A DNA stretch of 64,000 nt. It comes from Ladona fulva (Eukaryota > Arthropoda > Insecta > Odonata > Libellulidae). Below are positions 37,531 through 49,004 of the stretch, piece after piece; within the stretch, counting starts at the first letter, position 1; each line of letters begins with the position of its first letter. The notes beneath the pieces were generated by a model. The model saw only the letters and a program-made list of their open reading frames with translations. It did not search any database and had not been told where the DNA came from. The position numbers were made by a program, and so were the translations under genes. The stretch lies in assembly GCA_000376725.2 (NCBI GenBank), contig KZ308315.1:443672-507671 (forward strand), written 5' to 3'.

Positions 37531-37699
37531 ATTATCGAGATTTGATTTCGCGGATATTGAATTATTGAGCAGATGAAACGAATTACCTTCTTCAATATCT
37601 TAGTCATCCAAAATTTCCTACGACTTAAAGTCTCTTACATTAAGCTTGTAATCAATTTGATTTCGCCTAACTTAGTGGAGCGCCATATAAAAAATATAC

Positions 37700-37725
37700 T
37701 TCTTTGTTTTCACCATCATCAGATC
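37700..37725 (-). other. hammerhead-box-like motif
   Basis: On the minus strand CTGATGATGGTGAAAAC (37722-37706) shows a perfect CTGATGA and a GAAAA, but leaves almost no room for a helix II. It may be a decayed relative of the other hammerhead-like fragments or chance. Confidence 0.25.
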
Positions 37726-38116
37726 TGACAATGACTCATTAAAATGAAACAGATCGTTTGTAAGTTCTATGCGTGGAAGCTAAAAAGTATTTTCCACTTG
37801 CATTACATTCTTATCAACCAAACTATACTAGAAAATCCTAAGACACGACTCTCCAGCAGTAACCAAACACGTCCAGTGTCCTGTCGCACGTGTGCAAGGG
37901 GAAAAAGGCGTGAAAAAACCCCACCGCATTCCCACGCGAATAAAACCGTCGCGCAGCGGCGGATGGAAATGAAATTTGTAGCAAGTCAGGTGAAGGTTAC
38001 GCGGAATCCGCGACAGAATGGGAATAAACTCAGGTAGACGGGGAAAGAGTGGATGGAAGGAAGTGAGGCACGGAGGTTAAAAAATAGATGGCCGGCACTG
38101 ACTGCCGTACGTGCGC

Positions 38117-38180
38117 TATATAAAGGACAACCTTTTCGATCGTGGGGTCGGCGAGGAGATGCGATCGTCGAGAAAGGAAA
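38117..38180 (+). promoter_or_regulatory. candidate TATA promoter upstream of a Kozak-like ATG
   Basis: A textbook TATA box, TATATAAA (38117-38124), lies in the CpG-rich island. The expected start would be near 38147. At 38181 the context GAAAATGGCGGCCGCGG gives a strong Kozak-like ATG. This is the only place in the window where these signals line up. No initiator or splice evidence can be established from sequence alone. Confidence 0.3.
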
Positions 38181-38366
38181 ATGGCGGCCGCGGAGTGTGA
38201 GGAAGCGAATGAATCGAAGGAAAAGTGGGACGGAGGGGGGCACAAAAGAAGAGAAGATGACCCGAAGAAGCGATACGGGGAGGGATCCGAAGTGAGACAA
38301 AGGCCAAGAGAGGGAATGCTCGCGAGGGGCAACTGTTCTGCGAAGAACGCGAGTGGAACGCTCTGA
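38181..38366 (+). CDS. possible short first exon or uORF, unrecognised
   Basis: A 61-codon frame starts at the Kozak-like ATG, 57 bp after the TATA box. The peptide starts MAAAECEEANESKEKWDGGG and is charged, Lys/Arg/Glu-rich and low in complexity, without signal peptide or known domain. It could be a 5' exon of a spliced gene continuing downstream, a upstream ORF, or chance in GC-rich DNA. Confidence is low. Confidence 0.15.
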   Translation: MAAAECEEANESKEKWDGGGHKRREDDPKKRYGEGSEVRQRPREGMLARGNCSAKNASGTL

Positions 38367-38669
38367 GGCCATTGCGCCAGACGATGCTCGTCTGTTTTAT
38401 TTGATCCCTTTTTGTGCACGCACCGCTGATGGGAAGGGGGCAGGACTTACGGCCTGTGACTAAGGGTCGGGTAATTCCAGTGAAGAAATCAATGGCCGGA
38501 GGGAGGTGATGCCTATAGAGGGAGGGAACCCATTCGCGGTTGCATTTTGTTATATCAGGGGCATTTAGACGGACAATACGGCTTTGAATCGTGTTTCCTG
38601 AATTGTCAAATTTATCAGCCGAGCTACTGTAGTCGTATCTGATTCCGGCATCCATTCTTAGTGTTTTCG

Positions 38670-40630
38670 CTCTTCTGTGTCTCTTTCACAAATAATTAAC
38701 ATCACAAAGCTCACTTCGCTTTCTGGTTGAACTTCCGAATAAGAAACGCATCATTATCCTAGTAGCACAAGTTTCGGCTGATGAATTCAAGTGCGAAAAC
38801 AGTCTTCCGAAGGGAAGATAATCCAGGAGAAGGGAAGTTACAGAAAAATGTTGATTGTTATAGTGGTTTAAGAACGGTTACCCGTGATTTTGGTAAAAAT
38901 CACAGCAAAGGAGTAAAAACCTGAAAATCACATATCTAAATACCTCATCACAAATTTAATCACATATTAAATAATTAAATTAAATATGCAATAAATTGTG
39001 TACAGAATTTCTAATGAGGCAAAAATTTCCCTATTTGAAAATTATGTGAAATCTCCTCAAAAAGTTCCTTCTTAAGTGGAGTCAGTTTTATCACAGTGCG
39101 AAATCATGCATCTGCTACCATATCCTGACGAGAGGAACATTTTTCATTTGTTTATTACAACAGGACAAATCAGAATATATTTTCTATATACTTCTGTCTC
39201 AATCTTGTTCATGGCTGTGATAGCAAGAAAACAACTGAGGAACCCAGAGTAATTGCATTTACACTGGTCAATCTTAAAAGAATCCTAAGAAAAGTGTTAT
39301 TTAAAGGGTCATTGTTCCCATTAACTGTACTTTATCAACGTATAACATTCTACGCTATAGATAAAGAGCAAATTACCTCACTCCTCGTCCTTTCTAGTAA
39401 GGCTCATACATCCTCCAAAGCTTTTCGTAGCTTACCACGGAGGGATTGAGAAACCAAACGACCTTCCAGATAAGCAGATAAAATAATAAATATACACCAG
39501 CAACATACGCATGCAATTTTTCTCCAATTCTCGAAATAAATCATGTGTAATGAAGCCTCGTTTCATGAAGTACTAGCCGAACTCACCGTTCTCAGCGGAG
39601 GAATGAAAATTGATTAATGCGATACTATTTGAGGCTTATTGGGTTCTTAACAAAACATTAGATACGTAATGCCACTCAGGAATAACTTTTTACTCAACGA
39701 AAAGCAAATTCTGTCGATTCATCATATCTTATCATATCATATCATAGATCTCGTTGATGGACAATCGTTCACTTTTAAATGAGTCTATGGAGTATGAAAA
39801 CAAAGGATATGAGTTGGGAGTAGAAAACAATTACGCTGAAATCGGCCACTTGATGTCCTCTAAAAAGAATACATACGGAAGCAAGAGAGATGGACGCATG
39901 ACGAAAGTTACTCTGTATACCTAATTTTTCAAAATATCTCCATGTATCCCCTCAAAGGTTTTCCTTTTCCCGTCCCCGTACAAATAAATGTTTTGTTCTC
40001 TCGCCTTCTTTGTTGTAAATAAGCAACGCAGAATTGTCTTTCTTGAAATACCCAAAATCGAGTTTACTAATATACACTCCTAATTGGTCCTGAAACTACC
40101 ATCAAAATGTAAATCAAATGGCCTCCTCTTCATATGTATTGCCATTAATTCTCATTATTACATTTAAATGTCCCTGAATTCCCAGTGCGTTTTTAAGGGA
40201 AAAGGTATGAGCTCGGATTCAAGAACTGACTTAGTCGTCAGGGAGGCGAGTTTTTTTCAACCTCAAATTACAAAACTTTTTTTTTAATGTCATCAAAATT
40301 CTCGCATTTTAGAAGAGTGAGCAATATTCCATGACCAAAATAAGAATATTAATTCAATTTTGCATTCTTTTAGTACTTTTATCCATTTTTAGGACCAGGA
40401 TTTCTTATCTATTTTCGCGAAAGCGATAAATTCTACGAGCAATAAAAATAAAATCTACGCGTATTTCTTATGGGAACGGTTTTATTCTTCAGAGGACGAA
40501 CCGGGTACCCTTAAGCAAATAAAAAGTAGGAGGAAATAAAAAGGAACCACTCTTACAAATGAACCTAGGTCCTATTTTATTATAAAATAACAACCATGCA
40601 GAAATCCATGGAAACACAAGGATTCAAATA
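38670..40630. other. gene-free AT-rich stretch
   Basis: Apart from the repeat copy at 39371 and a short TCATA microsatellite near 39718-39745, nothing was recognised. Confidence 0.55.
39371..39483 (+). repeat. dispersed repeat family C copy, diverged
   Basis: It opens with AATTACCTCACTCCTCGTCC and keeps the order of shared blocks ('gtaaggctcat', 'aaagcttttcgtag', 'cttaccacggagg') but with more substitutions than the 28933 copy. It is on the plus strand, like the other copies. Confidence 0.6.
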
Positions 40631-40639
40631 CCAGACATG

Positions 40640-40928
40640 ATTCGACATGTAAGCTTCACTTTCAAGTGATGACGGCGAAGAAATATGTAGAGTATTTGAA
40701 ATTGTGTTTCTGCGGTATTTTGCATAGTCGTTTTTTACAATAAAATAGGAATTATGTTCATTTGTGAAAAGTGGATTATTTTCATTTCTTTCGAGTTTGT
40801 CATAGAATACCACAATGTTACCCGTCAACCAAAGAGTTAATAAAAAAGTAGCCTTTTATCTGCGCATGGAGGAAATTTTATAGTTGTGCAAATCTGGTTC
40901 CCGAGTTTGATGCGATCATATGCACACA
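40640..40928 (+). repeat. duplication around second N, copy 1 (289 bp)
   Basis: This segment recurs at 41047-41337 with one substitution and a 2-bp insertion. Both copies start ATTCGACATGTAAGCTTC and end near GATCATATGCACACA. See the junction segment at 40927. Confidence 0.95.
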
Positions 40929-41046
40929 TCATTTGGGAACATTTTGGTCTCATCATTTCAAACACATGTTATTTGAAACTTTTTTGCAATTTTTTTAATG
41001 ACACCGATATTCAGATTTCATCCTACGTCGCATGTGCCTTAATTAN
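40927..41046 (+). repeat. 119-bp inserted copy of 37412-37530, ending at N
   Basis: Between the two 289/291-bp copies lies a near-identical copy of 37412-37530, terminated by the single N at 41046. The join with copy 1 shares a few bases (CA). Either a local insertion or a path error in the assembly graph could produce this. Confidence 0.9.
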
Positions 41047-41337
41047 ATTCGACATGTAAGCTTCACTTTCAAGTGATGACGGCGAAGAAATATGTAGAGT
41101 ATTTGAAATTGTGTTTCTGCGGTATTTTGCATAGTCGTTTTTTACAATAAAATAGGAATTAGGTTCATTTGTGAAAAGTGGATTATTTTCATTTCTTTCG
41201 AGTTTGTCATAGAATACCACAATGTTACCCGTCAACCAAAGAGTTTAAATAAAAAAGTAGCCTTTTATCTGCGCATGGAGGAAATTTTATAGTTGTGCAA
41301 ATCTGGTTCCCGAGTTTGATGCGATCATATGCACACA
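41047..41337 (+). repeat. duplication around second N, copy 2 (291 bp)
   Basis: This is the second copy of 40640-40928. Collapsing the two copies and removing 40927-41046 would restore a simple continuous sequence, as at the first N. Confidence 0.95.
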
Positions 41338-42940
41338 CAAACAAACTTTCTATTTTATATAAGAGGTATCAAGAGTTAATATCTCTTAAGGAGTGGCGAA
41401 TAAAAACACTTTTCAAGAAAATAAACCTTTTTCCCGGCGTCACTCTTTTTACTGGGCATAAAAACGCCCTCTACGCTCTTTTTCGAGTAGAGACGCCATC
41501 TTTCGGTTGAACGAGGAAGGAGAATAGACGCAAGAGAGCCGTCTTTATACTTTTTCTCTCCACAAATCTTTATAATAGGGTCCAAAAAAACGCCCGGCAG
41601 CGCGATATCTCCTACCGTCAAAGTGAAAAGGGGAGCTGGAAGCAGGTGTGATTTCCACCGAGTATAATGAGACTGGAGAGTACGAAATTGGCGAAAAAAT
41701 GACGACGGAGAGAAATCGACAGAAAGATAATTGCGTTTGTTCCGTAACTACGCTGAACGTGAACAAAGCTATAAGGAGGGAGTTTTTCATCTTGTTCTAT
41801 TCGACGGTAATGGTCGTCTTCTTACTCCAGCATCCATCTCGGCGTATGATAGTAAATTAATTAAGAAAACGAGCGTTTGTTTGTCTTATTGGAAGGAGAA
41901 TGCTGCATGTTAGAATGAAGAGGAAGGATGAGTCTGAAATCAAAACCTTAGAATGTATAATTGAGGAGTCTGCAGTACATTTTAGTAATTTTATCGGATT
42001 CCAATCGTTCCGAAAGCCATACGAAAAGCCATTTGGATTTTCTGTTTACGAATATGACATTCGTTCATGAATATTTAATGAATTTCTGAAATTTAGCTGA
42101 ATGATGCGTCAAATATTGGTCCAACAATTTTTGGCAGAGTGCACCTCATTTGTATAGAATGTTCCCTATCGTATATTTTTTCGTTAAACAATTTTGTTAT
42201 GAAATGTACAATATATATTAGAATTCTTGTGATTATTTTCCCTATATATGCTTTTTTAAGTTTAGGCTCTCTCTAATTGAGCTCTTGCTGATGGGTCACT
42301 TCATGATGAGGTATGTTAAAATTCCAATAGTGATAAATGAGCTACCTTTATTTTAAAATATCTCCACGAGTATTTTCTACATAACACTGACATACTAGTT
42401 TATGCCTCATGTTTAACCGAATGGTTCTATCGATGACCAACGGAATGGGCAATTGTGACGGCTCTACCGAATATATACTGAATTAAAAAATACTATGAGT
42501 AAGAAAAGCCTTTTATTTGATGAAATTTGCACTTAACTATTGCTTCTCGTCAATACTATCGGCTCTTTATTTACTACTAATTCATTATTATGCTATCATA
42601 ATAATGAATTAATTCTAAATAAAGGGGAGAACACAAATATTAATCTGAAAATACTAGTTATTGGGTCGAAGTATAACATTTTTGAATCACGAGATCAAAT
42701 TTAATTTTATTCAATTAATCAAAACACCGACATCTATGTACTGCAAAACATATACCTCCTAAAGATTTTTAAAATTATGACGAACGTATTTGCTCTAAAT
42801 TTGCACACCTTTTATGTAATAAACAAATTCCATATTTCTTCACCAGCAAACAAATATTTCCCATCATAAAAATTACCTCATCACAAGTCTTCATCTAAAA
42901 TAGATATTGCTATTTATTGGTTGTTATGGTGAGAAAAATG
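41338..42940. other. gene-free AT-rich stretch with one perfect hairpin
   Basis: No gene was recognised. A perfect 15-bp AT-rich hairpin at 42578-42611 is listed separately. Confidence 0.55.
42578..42611. repeat. perfect 15-bp inverted repeat
   Basis: TAATTCATTATTATG (42578-42592) pairs with its exact complement at 42597-42611 across a CTAT loop. It is AT-rich, so it could be chance or the remnant of a small inverted-repeat element. Confidence 0.85.
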
Positions 42941-42944
42941 GATA

Positions 42945-43022
42945 AAATTGAGTGGAATTGAAAAGAAGAGAATTAGGATGGAGGTAAAAACAAAAGTAAA
43001 GCCTATTTTAACCCTTCATTTG
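42945..43022 (+). repeat. inverted 78-bp pair, copy 1, with shared peptide
   Basis: This segment matches the reverse complement of 44713-44790 at about 70 of 78 positions without indels. Both read in frame as SGIEKKRI, two to six variable residues, then TKVKPILTLHL. Copy 1 has TTG where copy 2 has ATG. Differences cluster in the variable codons and the frame is kept, as in a duplicated coding piece. The family is unknown. Confidence 0.8.
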
Positions 43023-44507
43023 CTTTATATCACTACTGAAAATTCAAAGCTGAGGAGAATTCTTTCCGAAAATTGTCTCAGAAAACAGAAGAAGATTATT
43101 GTTAAGAAAAAGACTTTGAAAGGACTTGGCTGAGAGTGTTGAGATATATCCCACGCTACACTAGTTCGGAACATATTTCTCCGCTTGAAGCGGTATTGCA
43201 AAGGAGCGTGATGGGTGCCTCGTTAAAAGGAAGCGGATGCACAATACTACTAAAATTGGCAAAACTGGGTTAAGCGATAAAAATAGGATATGGGATAACA
43301 TTCACCCTTGGGCGTGAATTTTCGGAATGAAGAGTTTCCGTGTGTTCCTCGCCTCCCCGAATATTTTTTGCGCTACGTAAATTCCCACAGCCAGCGCTGT
43401 ATTATTTCTCAAATTTTGCGACGCAAATGTGACGTTGCTCATTTCCGTTTTTTTATCGACTCTCCAAAGGGAAACTTTCAAGAGGCTTCGCTTCGGGGTC
43501 TAGAAATGAAAGTATTTCCCTTCATTTTCACGCTAGGCTGAAGAAAACGGGCCGTTAAGTAAATTTTGTGGAACGACAGATGAATTAATAAGGACGTTAT
43601 TCCGTTAAAATATTAACTGGAAAGTTGTTATTATGACGAAATATTTTATATACTTTCCGAAGTTAATACACCATTTTCCAAAGAAATTAAAAATGTCTGC
43701 TTCTTTACCGATCTTTTTATACAATTGCTCGTAATTTTTGCAGTAATTGAATCGTTAATGCACGAAACTGTTTTAAGTCAGTAGGCACTGCTCATTTTGA
43801 GTTGATGAGTAACCTATAAAAATAATATAATAGTTGAAAACATCCTTCGGCGACGTTGACATTTTCTACACGCTGACTAATTTCTGTGACTTTCTTTTCG
43901 GAACCTTGTTTGGTTGCTAAGAAATAACTTTACTTAGATCAAGCCCGAATACCAAGCAAACCTAAAATAACTGCCTTTGTTTGGAACAACAACAATAAAA
44001 TGTACTGAATATTAATGCGTTGTAACTAATCGTTGAATCTTTAAAATCAATCTCGTGAACCCCGAGAAGAAAAGGCTATTGGGAACGGATAGCTACGCCA
44101 CAGCCATTTTAAATTTTGTGGACAAACATCTTTGGTAAGAGACACAGTGAAATCGAAAACGGATAACATACAAGTTTCCTTTGCCGTTTAACCTCATGAC
44201 TACAACGGACATTTTTCTTTAATCAAGTCTCTTCAAGTTTCAGGCGGCTTCAAACTAAACATGTCCGTCATTGAGTAGGGGAAGCTAAAAAAAAAATCCG
44301 TTTCCGCATTATAACGAATACATTCAGCAATCATCCCAGCTGAGGGTAGGTTTAAAATCCAAACTATTTCTCCCAATCATTCATAGGGAGAATAATAAAT
44401 AAATAATAATGACTGCATGCCTCCAGCAATAAATATATGCATTTGACCTTTTGACCATACGGATTTGACCAAACACAGCTGACGTTTATACTATACAAGT
44501 ACTTCCT
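43023..44507. other. gene-free stretch between the inverted pair
   Basis: No transposase or other domain was recognised between the two inverted 78-bp copies, and their outer flanks do not match. They are therefore not evidently terminal repeats of one transposon. Confidence 0.5.
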
Positions 44508-44712
44508 TTGCCGGAGGCAATGCTGGGTTTGTCCGAATTTATTCCAAATATAGATGCACGAGAAATGTTATTTAAGTTTTTTGTGATGCTAAGGTATTAT
44601 CTAAAGTCCGCTATGAATAGAATGAAAATGTTTCCCAGGTTAAATAAAAAGAAAATGCAGTATGAGCCTATAGGAAAAAGGATCGTTTTGAAAATGTTTT
44701 CTCAAATGTTTG

Positions 44713-44790
44713 CAAATGAAGGGTTAAAATAGGCTTTACTTTAGTTTCTAGCTCTTTCTGAATTCTCTTCTTTTCAATTCCACTCATTTT
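44713..44790 (-). repeat. inverted 78-bp pair, copy 2, with shared peptide
   Basis: On the minus strand this begins ATGAGTGGAATTGAAAAG and encodes MSGIEKKRIQKELETKVKPI followed by LTLHLQTFEK, stopping about 15 residues later. It may be an exon or pseudogene piece shared with 42945-43022. Sequence outside the 78 bp is unrelated. Confidence 0.8.
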
Positions 44791-44794
44791 AATT

Positions 44795-46730
44795 GTTATT
44801 ATTATAGTATTTCAGGAATTATCTAGACAATTTATGAATATATACATGAAGACGTGTTAAAAAAATATATCAGGATTGTGATTTTACCGAGCTTCTATAT
44901 TTATTTTCCTAGCATGTTCATTGTTAATACCTATCTAACCATAAAAATAACCCAGTTGCTCTGTTCTATTCATCAATCTAAATTAGTTACATTTTTCGTC
45001 AAAGGATGCAGGAGAGATACCTAAATAATAGGCAGTGATCTAATTGGTTCGTAAGAATGATAAATACATTTCGTAATTTTAAAATTAGAACCTGAGATGT
45101 AACATATGGAAACTCTAAATATTCACCAACGGAATATTTCATTATAGCTTAATAATTACAATCATAATAACACGGAGGTACATTTTTTCTCGTACCAAAT
45201 AGAATTTTATTTTTCATTTAGTAAAAACTAGAATTTTAATTCACATCAAAATCTGTAATGCCAACCAATGATCGCCAAACCTTCAGAAACTGGATATGTT
45301 TCCAATTTTTAAGTAACTCTAGCTTACTTTGGTATATTTATATTTGATTTAACTAAAGATAGATTTCCTATATTAATGCTGAATACCACAAAAGAAACCC
45401 TGAACTTACTGAGTCTCAAATTTGCTTTTTGAAAAGTTTGTCATAATTTCTTTACGCAATGATAAAGAGAAGCAACTGTGGAGCCGACAAAAAACTCGCT
45501 GAATACCAAAATCTGGTAAGTAATTATTAAAAACATTAAACAATCTATCGATCCAGGGCGAATTTTGGAAAAAGGGAAATCCTTTGAATGATGTAGCTTT
45601 GGCCACAGGGTCTTTCTAAATAAATATAGACATTATCAATTCATAAGTAGCAATGGTGGTGACGAAAATTCGCTCCTTATCAAATTGACTTATTGATTGA
45701 GGAGATATAGACTGATAATTAAAATCTGAAGAAATTAATTTTATAGTTACGGTGCGCTCTTCGAGAAAGAGTAGCTTTGGTTGCCGTAGCCATATCTCAC
45801 TATCCGGTCAAAACCGAAGGAACCTTGAGATATTTTCAGACGCTCAAGTCTAATGACCGAAAAGGAAGCTGTCGGTAAACGGAATAGGACAACACGGCAA
45901 ATGAACATACAGGAAGAGAGGATGGCGGGAAAATAGCGATAGGAATGCAGAGCGGGGAAAAGGTGACGCGAATGGGAAGGCAGAGACGCTTTGGAGTGCC
46001 ATCGGGGACATGACCACGCACTGTTCGTTGACTTGGGGAGCCTAAGGAACGCAGACGCATAACAATGCACGTCCTATCATTGCTGTCCGTTTAATGGGGA
46101 GGAAATAAAAGGAGATTCGCCGTGGCGAGGATTGTCGTTCGATAAAGGGCGTTAGAATGCGCGGATAGGACACTGAGAAAGAGAGAAAGGACGGGTTAGG
46201 AGAAGCACGCTCGAATTCCGGGCTTTGTCGGAGGCGTGTTTAAGAGCGTACTTCTTGCCTCGAGGACCGCATAATGAAGAGTTAGAATATTGTATTATGC
46301 TTCATTTATGATACGTACTCTCAATCAAGATGATTCAATGAACGTAGCTACCTGTCATCGATGTGTTATTATCATGATATGAGTATTCTCTAGCACTATA
46401 ATGCCGTACTTACGATATTCCCTTTAATTTGCCCCAAAACGTTTTGAAAATAGAGTCATCGTGCGGTGATCAGCTACAAGTCCAACAGTGTATTAGAGAT
46501 ATCGTAAGGGAATGAGATGTGCAGGCTGAAAAATGGTATATTTATAGTAGAGTCAACACCAACATCTCTGAATATGACACGTTAAAATACGTCTGTTAAG
46601 TCATAAAGTAGAACAAAAGCAATCTTATTTTCCTGCCTTGCTTTCCTGCCAGGCTGAAAAATGTGGCAAAAATTATGTAATTCAGTTCCAACTTTCTGGA
46701 ATGAATAAGTAGATGGCATATTTACCAGAA
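44795..46730. other. gene-free stretch; GC-richer near 45750-46260
   Basis: The GC-richer part has several CpGs and overlapping minus frames (45747-46070, 45836-46060), with no domain. Nothing else can be supported. Confidence 0.5.
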
Positions 46731-46732
46731 TT

Positions 46733-47400
46733 CTACATCTACATAAATACCCTGCAAGACGCCTTTGGGCGTGTGGCAGGGTAAACACCAAGCGATCGAG
46801 TTACCTCTTTAGCTTATTGTTGTCGCGTAGGTATCATCTGCGGAATTAATGAGTCCCCAAAACATCTTGTCTTTGTATCTATTTCTCATATTTTACACTC
46901 ATTGTCGGATCGGCCGAAGTGACAGAACGGGGTCGCATAGTACCGATTTCCGAAAATGTACTTTCTTTGAATTTTTCATGCAATCGCAGCCTAGCTTCTA
47001 ATCTACATTTTTTCCAAAGATTCCCAGCTTGCGTTTTAGAGCATTTTCGTAGCGCTCGCTTTTCTTTCGTAGCACTTTTTTAATAAAACGTATCACCTTA
47101 CGTTGCACTTTCTCGAGTTCGCAGGTAAACGTTTCATCCGCTGGATACCACATACTCGCCGCATATTCCAGATGGGGCCTATGGTGAAATAACATCGCTC
47201 TCTTTTTATTGCCTCAACCTACGATTCATTTTCTAAAATCCAGCTTTTTAGTTACTTTGCCCTAGATTTCTCGGATATGTATATAAGCTCCAATCTAAGT
47301 TATTTGCAAGAGTGTTTCCGTGATATTTAACTAAGTCGACTACATCTATATTTAATTCTGTACGGGTGGTTCTGACCCTGTATATTTGTATTTGAGATGT
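46733..47400 (-). mobile_element. degenerate LINE: reverse transcriptase C-terminus and 3' end
   Basis: Reading leftward, the frame at 47439-47248 ends in GNTLANNLDWSLY, matching the LGVTLSNDLSWS region that follows the reverse transcriptase domain in CR1/Jockey-like elements. After frameshifts and stops, 47195-46998 gives RPHLEYAASMWYP and LEKVQRKVIRFIKK, matching the conserved RPHLEYAAxVWxP...LExVQRRAxRFI block. The 3' region then ends in a hairpin at 46749-46782 and TAGATGTAGA. The element would copy RNA into DNA at a nicked target, but this copy is a dead pseudogene. Confidence 0.85.
46749..46782 (-). repeat. LINE 3' terminal hairpin
   Basis: ACCCTGC pairs with GCAGGGT (7 bp). A 3x3 internal loop and an ACGCC/GGCGT stem (5 bp) follow, capped by TTTG. 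The same architecture recurs at 20443 and 50848 with sequence differences. A 3' structure of this kind is a plausible recognition site for the element's reverse transcriptase. Confidence 0.8.
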
Positions 47401-47444
47401 CAAAAGAAACTTGTCTGAGTTTCTGTTATTGTCAATCAATCATA

Positions 47445-48820
47445 TCTAATCAATTAAAACATAGTTCTATCACACAAAATATTATTGGAATATCGATTCC
47501 CTCATTATATCACCTGTATAAATACCTGCAGTTTGCATCAATAAGCCTGGCCCTTACATTAAAAAAAAATATTTCGATTCTATTTTTTCCGAATGCATGT
47601 AGGAATCTCTAATACATACATTAAATGCTTAAGTTGGCGTTAAATGAATGACTGTGAAAAATGCATATTCTGACTAATCCTAGTTACTGATGCGCTCAAG
47701 GCAGTAAATTCTGTAATCCTAAGAGGTTAAGGAAATGGCTAAAGGGTTTGAGCTTTTGAATGAAAAAATATGAGTGCAGTCTTTCCATAAAAACTCACTG
47801 CGAGAACGAGCGAATTGTGCTATACTTAAAGCCCTAAGTAGAAAATGAAAAACACATCCCCAAAATCGGAAGCAATAGAGATTATCTCCCGAAATTTCCT
47901 CTGAAATACCAACATTTACCCTCAGCGGATGTATTCAGATTGGAATAAGACGCTGTTTTCCTAGTTCGCCTTGAAGGCACATTAAAGTCCAACCACTCTG
48001 AGCCATAACGCCTCCTCCTCACCACTCGCCCAAGCAAACCCTCTTCCTCCCTCTTTCTCCTCACTTATTCCCAATTCCCAATCCATTCCTTTTGGCAATA
48101 TACCCCACAATCGAGTCCCACTAGCACTTTTCATACGCGAGCGTCAGAGTTTCATTCTGCCATGTCTTTATCACAGGGCTCCCGCCCCTTCACTTCTTCC
48201 AATTCCATTTTTCCTCCTCTCTTATCAGCTCACGCAGGTCTCCAATTCCACTCCTTTTCAAACTCCTTTTCGCTTCCTCTCCCGGTTGCCAAGGTCATCA
48301 AGCAACTCTCTTCCTTCCGTGGGTTATATTCTGGCTTTCTTCCCGCCTCCTTCCCCATCCCGTCCGTTTCTCGGTATCCCGGAGGGACAGCGCCGGCGAG
48401 GAAGAAGACATAATGTCTTTGGGACGAATCGCTCTGCCCAGATGTGGTCCATTGCGGAGACGTACATTGCCCCAGTATCGTATTTGGCAGGGACTGGAGT
48501 AATCAAAGTTTCGCGAAAGAGTGTGGCTTTAGGTCCCCCCAACTTGTAACTGTAGTTACAATGGATAGACGCCTTAGGAAAAGTATTCATATATAATTCA
48601 CACATTCATAGAAGTTTAGAGAGGAGAAAAATAATTTTCTTTTCTGCTTAAACGTTTGTCTTATTTAAAGTTACGTTGCAATTTTCGAAAAGTGACAGCC
48701 AATAATTTGGATATGAATCCGCTGTTATCGATCCTTTCAGCTCATTTTACATTATTCATTGACATATTCATTCATTCGAAAGTGTATTTTAAGTGTTTGC
48801 TATTCAGGTAGCCCGTGTAA
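47445..48820. other. gene-free stretch; pyrimidine-rich and GC-richer near 48000-48540
   Basis: The C/T-rich stretch at about 48000-48400 and the GC-richer piece to 48540 are open in overlapping frames on both strands. No domain was recognised. Confidence 0.5.
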
Positions 48821-48825
48821 CCATA

Positions 48826-48905
48826 TCTTCATGGTAGCTCAGTGATTGGAACAGCTACCTGGAAAGTAGGAGACCTGGGTTCAAGTCCCAGTCATGTCGC
48901 TATTT
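48826..48905 (+). repeat. tRNA-like SINE head (family D)
   Basis: The A box TAGCTCAGTGATTGGA and B box GGTTCAAGTCC are both good. Anticodon-stem CTAC/GTAG pairs leave the loop CTGGAAA with a U at position 33, giving a GGA triplet (Ser-like). Real Ser tRNAs have a long variable arm, which is absent, and the acceptor stem pairs at only about 5 of 7 positions. It is therefore a SINE head and not a tRNA gene. The body runs on to about 49080 ('cttgtagcacaggatgaaga'). Confidence 0.65.
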
Positions 48906-49004
48906 CTTACACCTGTTATTCCTTGGGTTTCAGCCCCACGGCTCTTCCTTGTTTAATCATTTACCTTTCCCTCGTATCTTGACGAGTTGATTATTTCCCA
49001 TTTC

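Larger units (their letters stand above)
38030..38420. other. CpG-rich island, open in several frames
   Basis: GC and CpG density rise sharply compared with the AT-rich surroundings. Long frames occur in several phases on both strands, including a minus frame 38116-38655 of 179 codons with no domain. Multi-frame openness shows a composition effect. The local CpG retention suggests functional or unmethylated DNA, such as a promoter or first exon. Confidence 0.5.

Noticed and set aside
38116..38655. 179-codon minus-strand frame
   Set aside because: The CpG-rich DNA is open in several frames at once and the peptide is low in complexity with no domain.
40640..41337. Short homologous genes (MTGNIVVFYDKLERN frames)
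   Set aside because: The two identical frames are just the two copies of the duplication at the N. Similarity is explained by the DNA and shows no coding signal.
42945..44790. A 1.85-kb DNA transposon with terminal inverted repeats
   Set aside because: The inverted 78-bp copies do not extend to matching outer flanks, no target-site duplication was seen, and no transposase was found between them.
48826..48905. Functional tRNA-Ser(GGA) gene
   Set aside because: It lacks the long variable arm of Ser tRNAs, has an incomplete acceptor stem, and runs into a repeat body.
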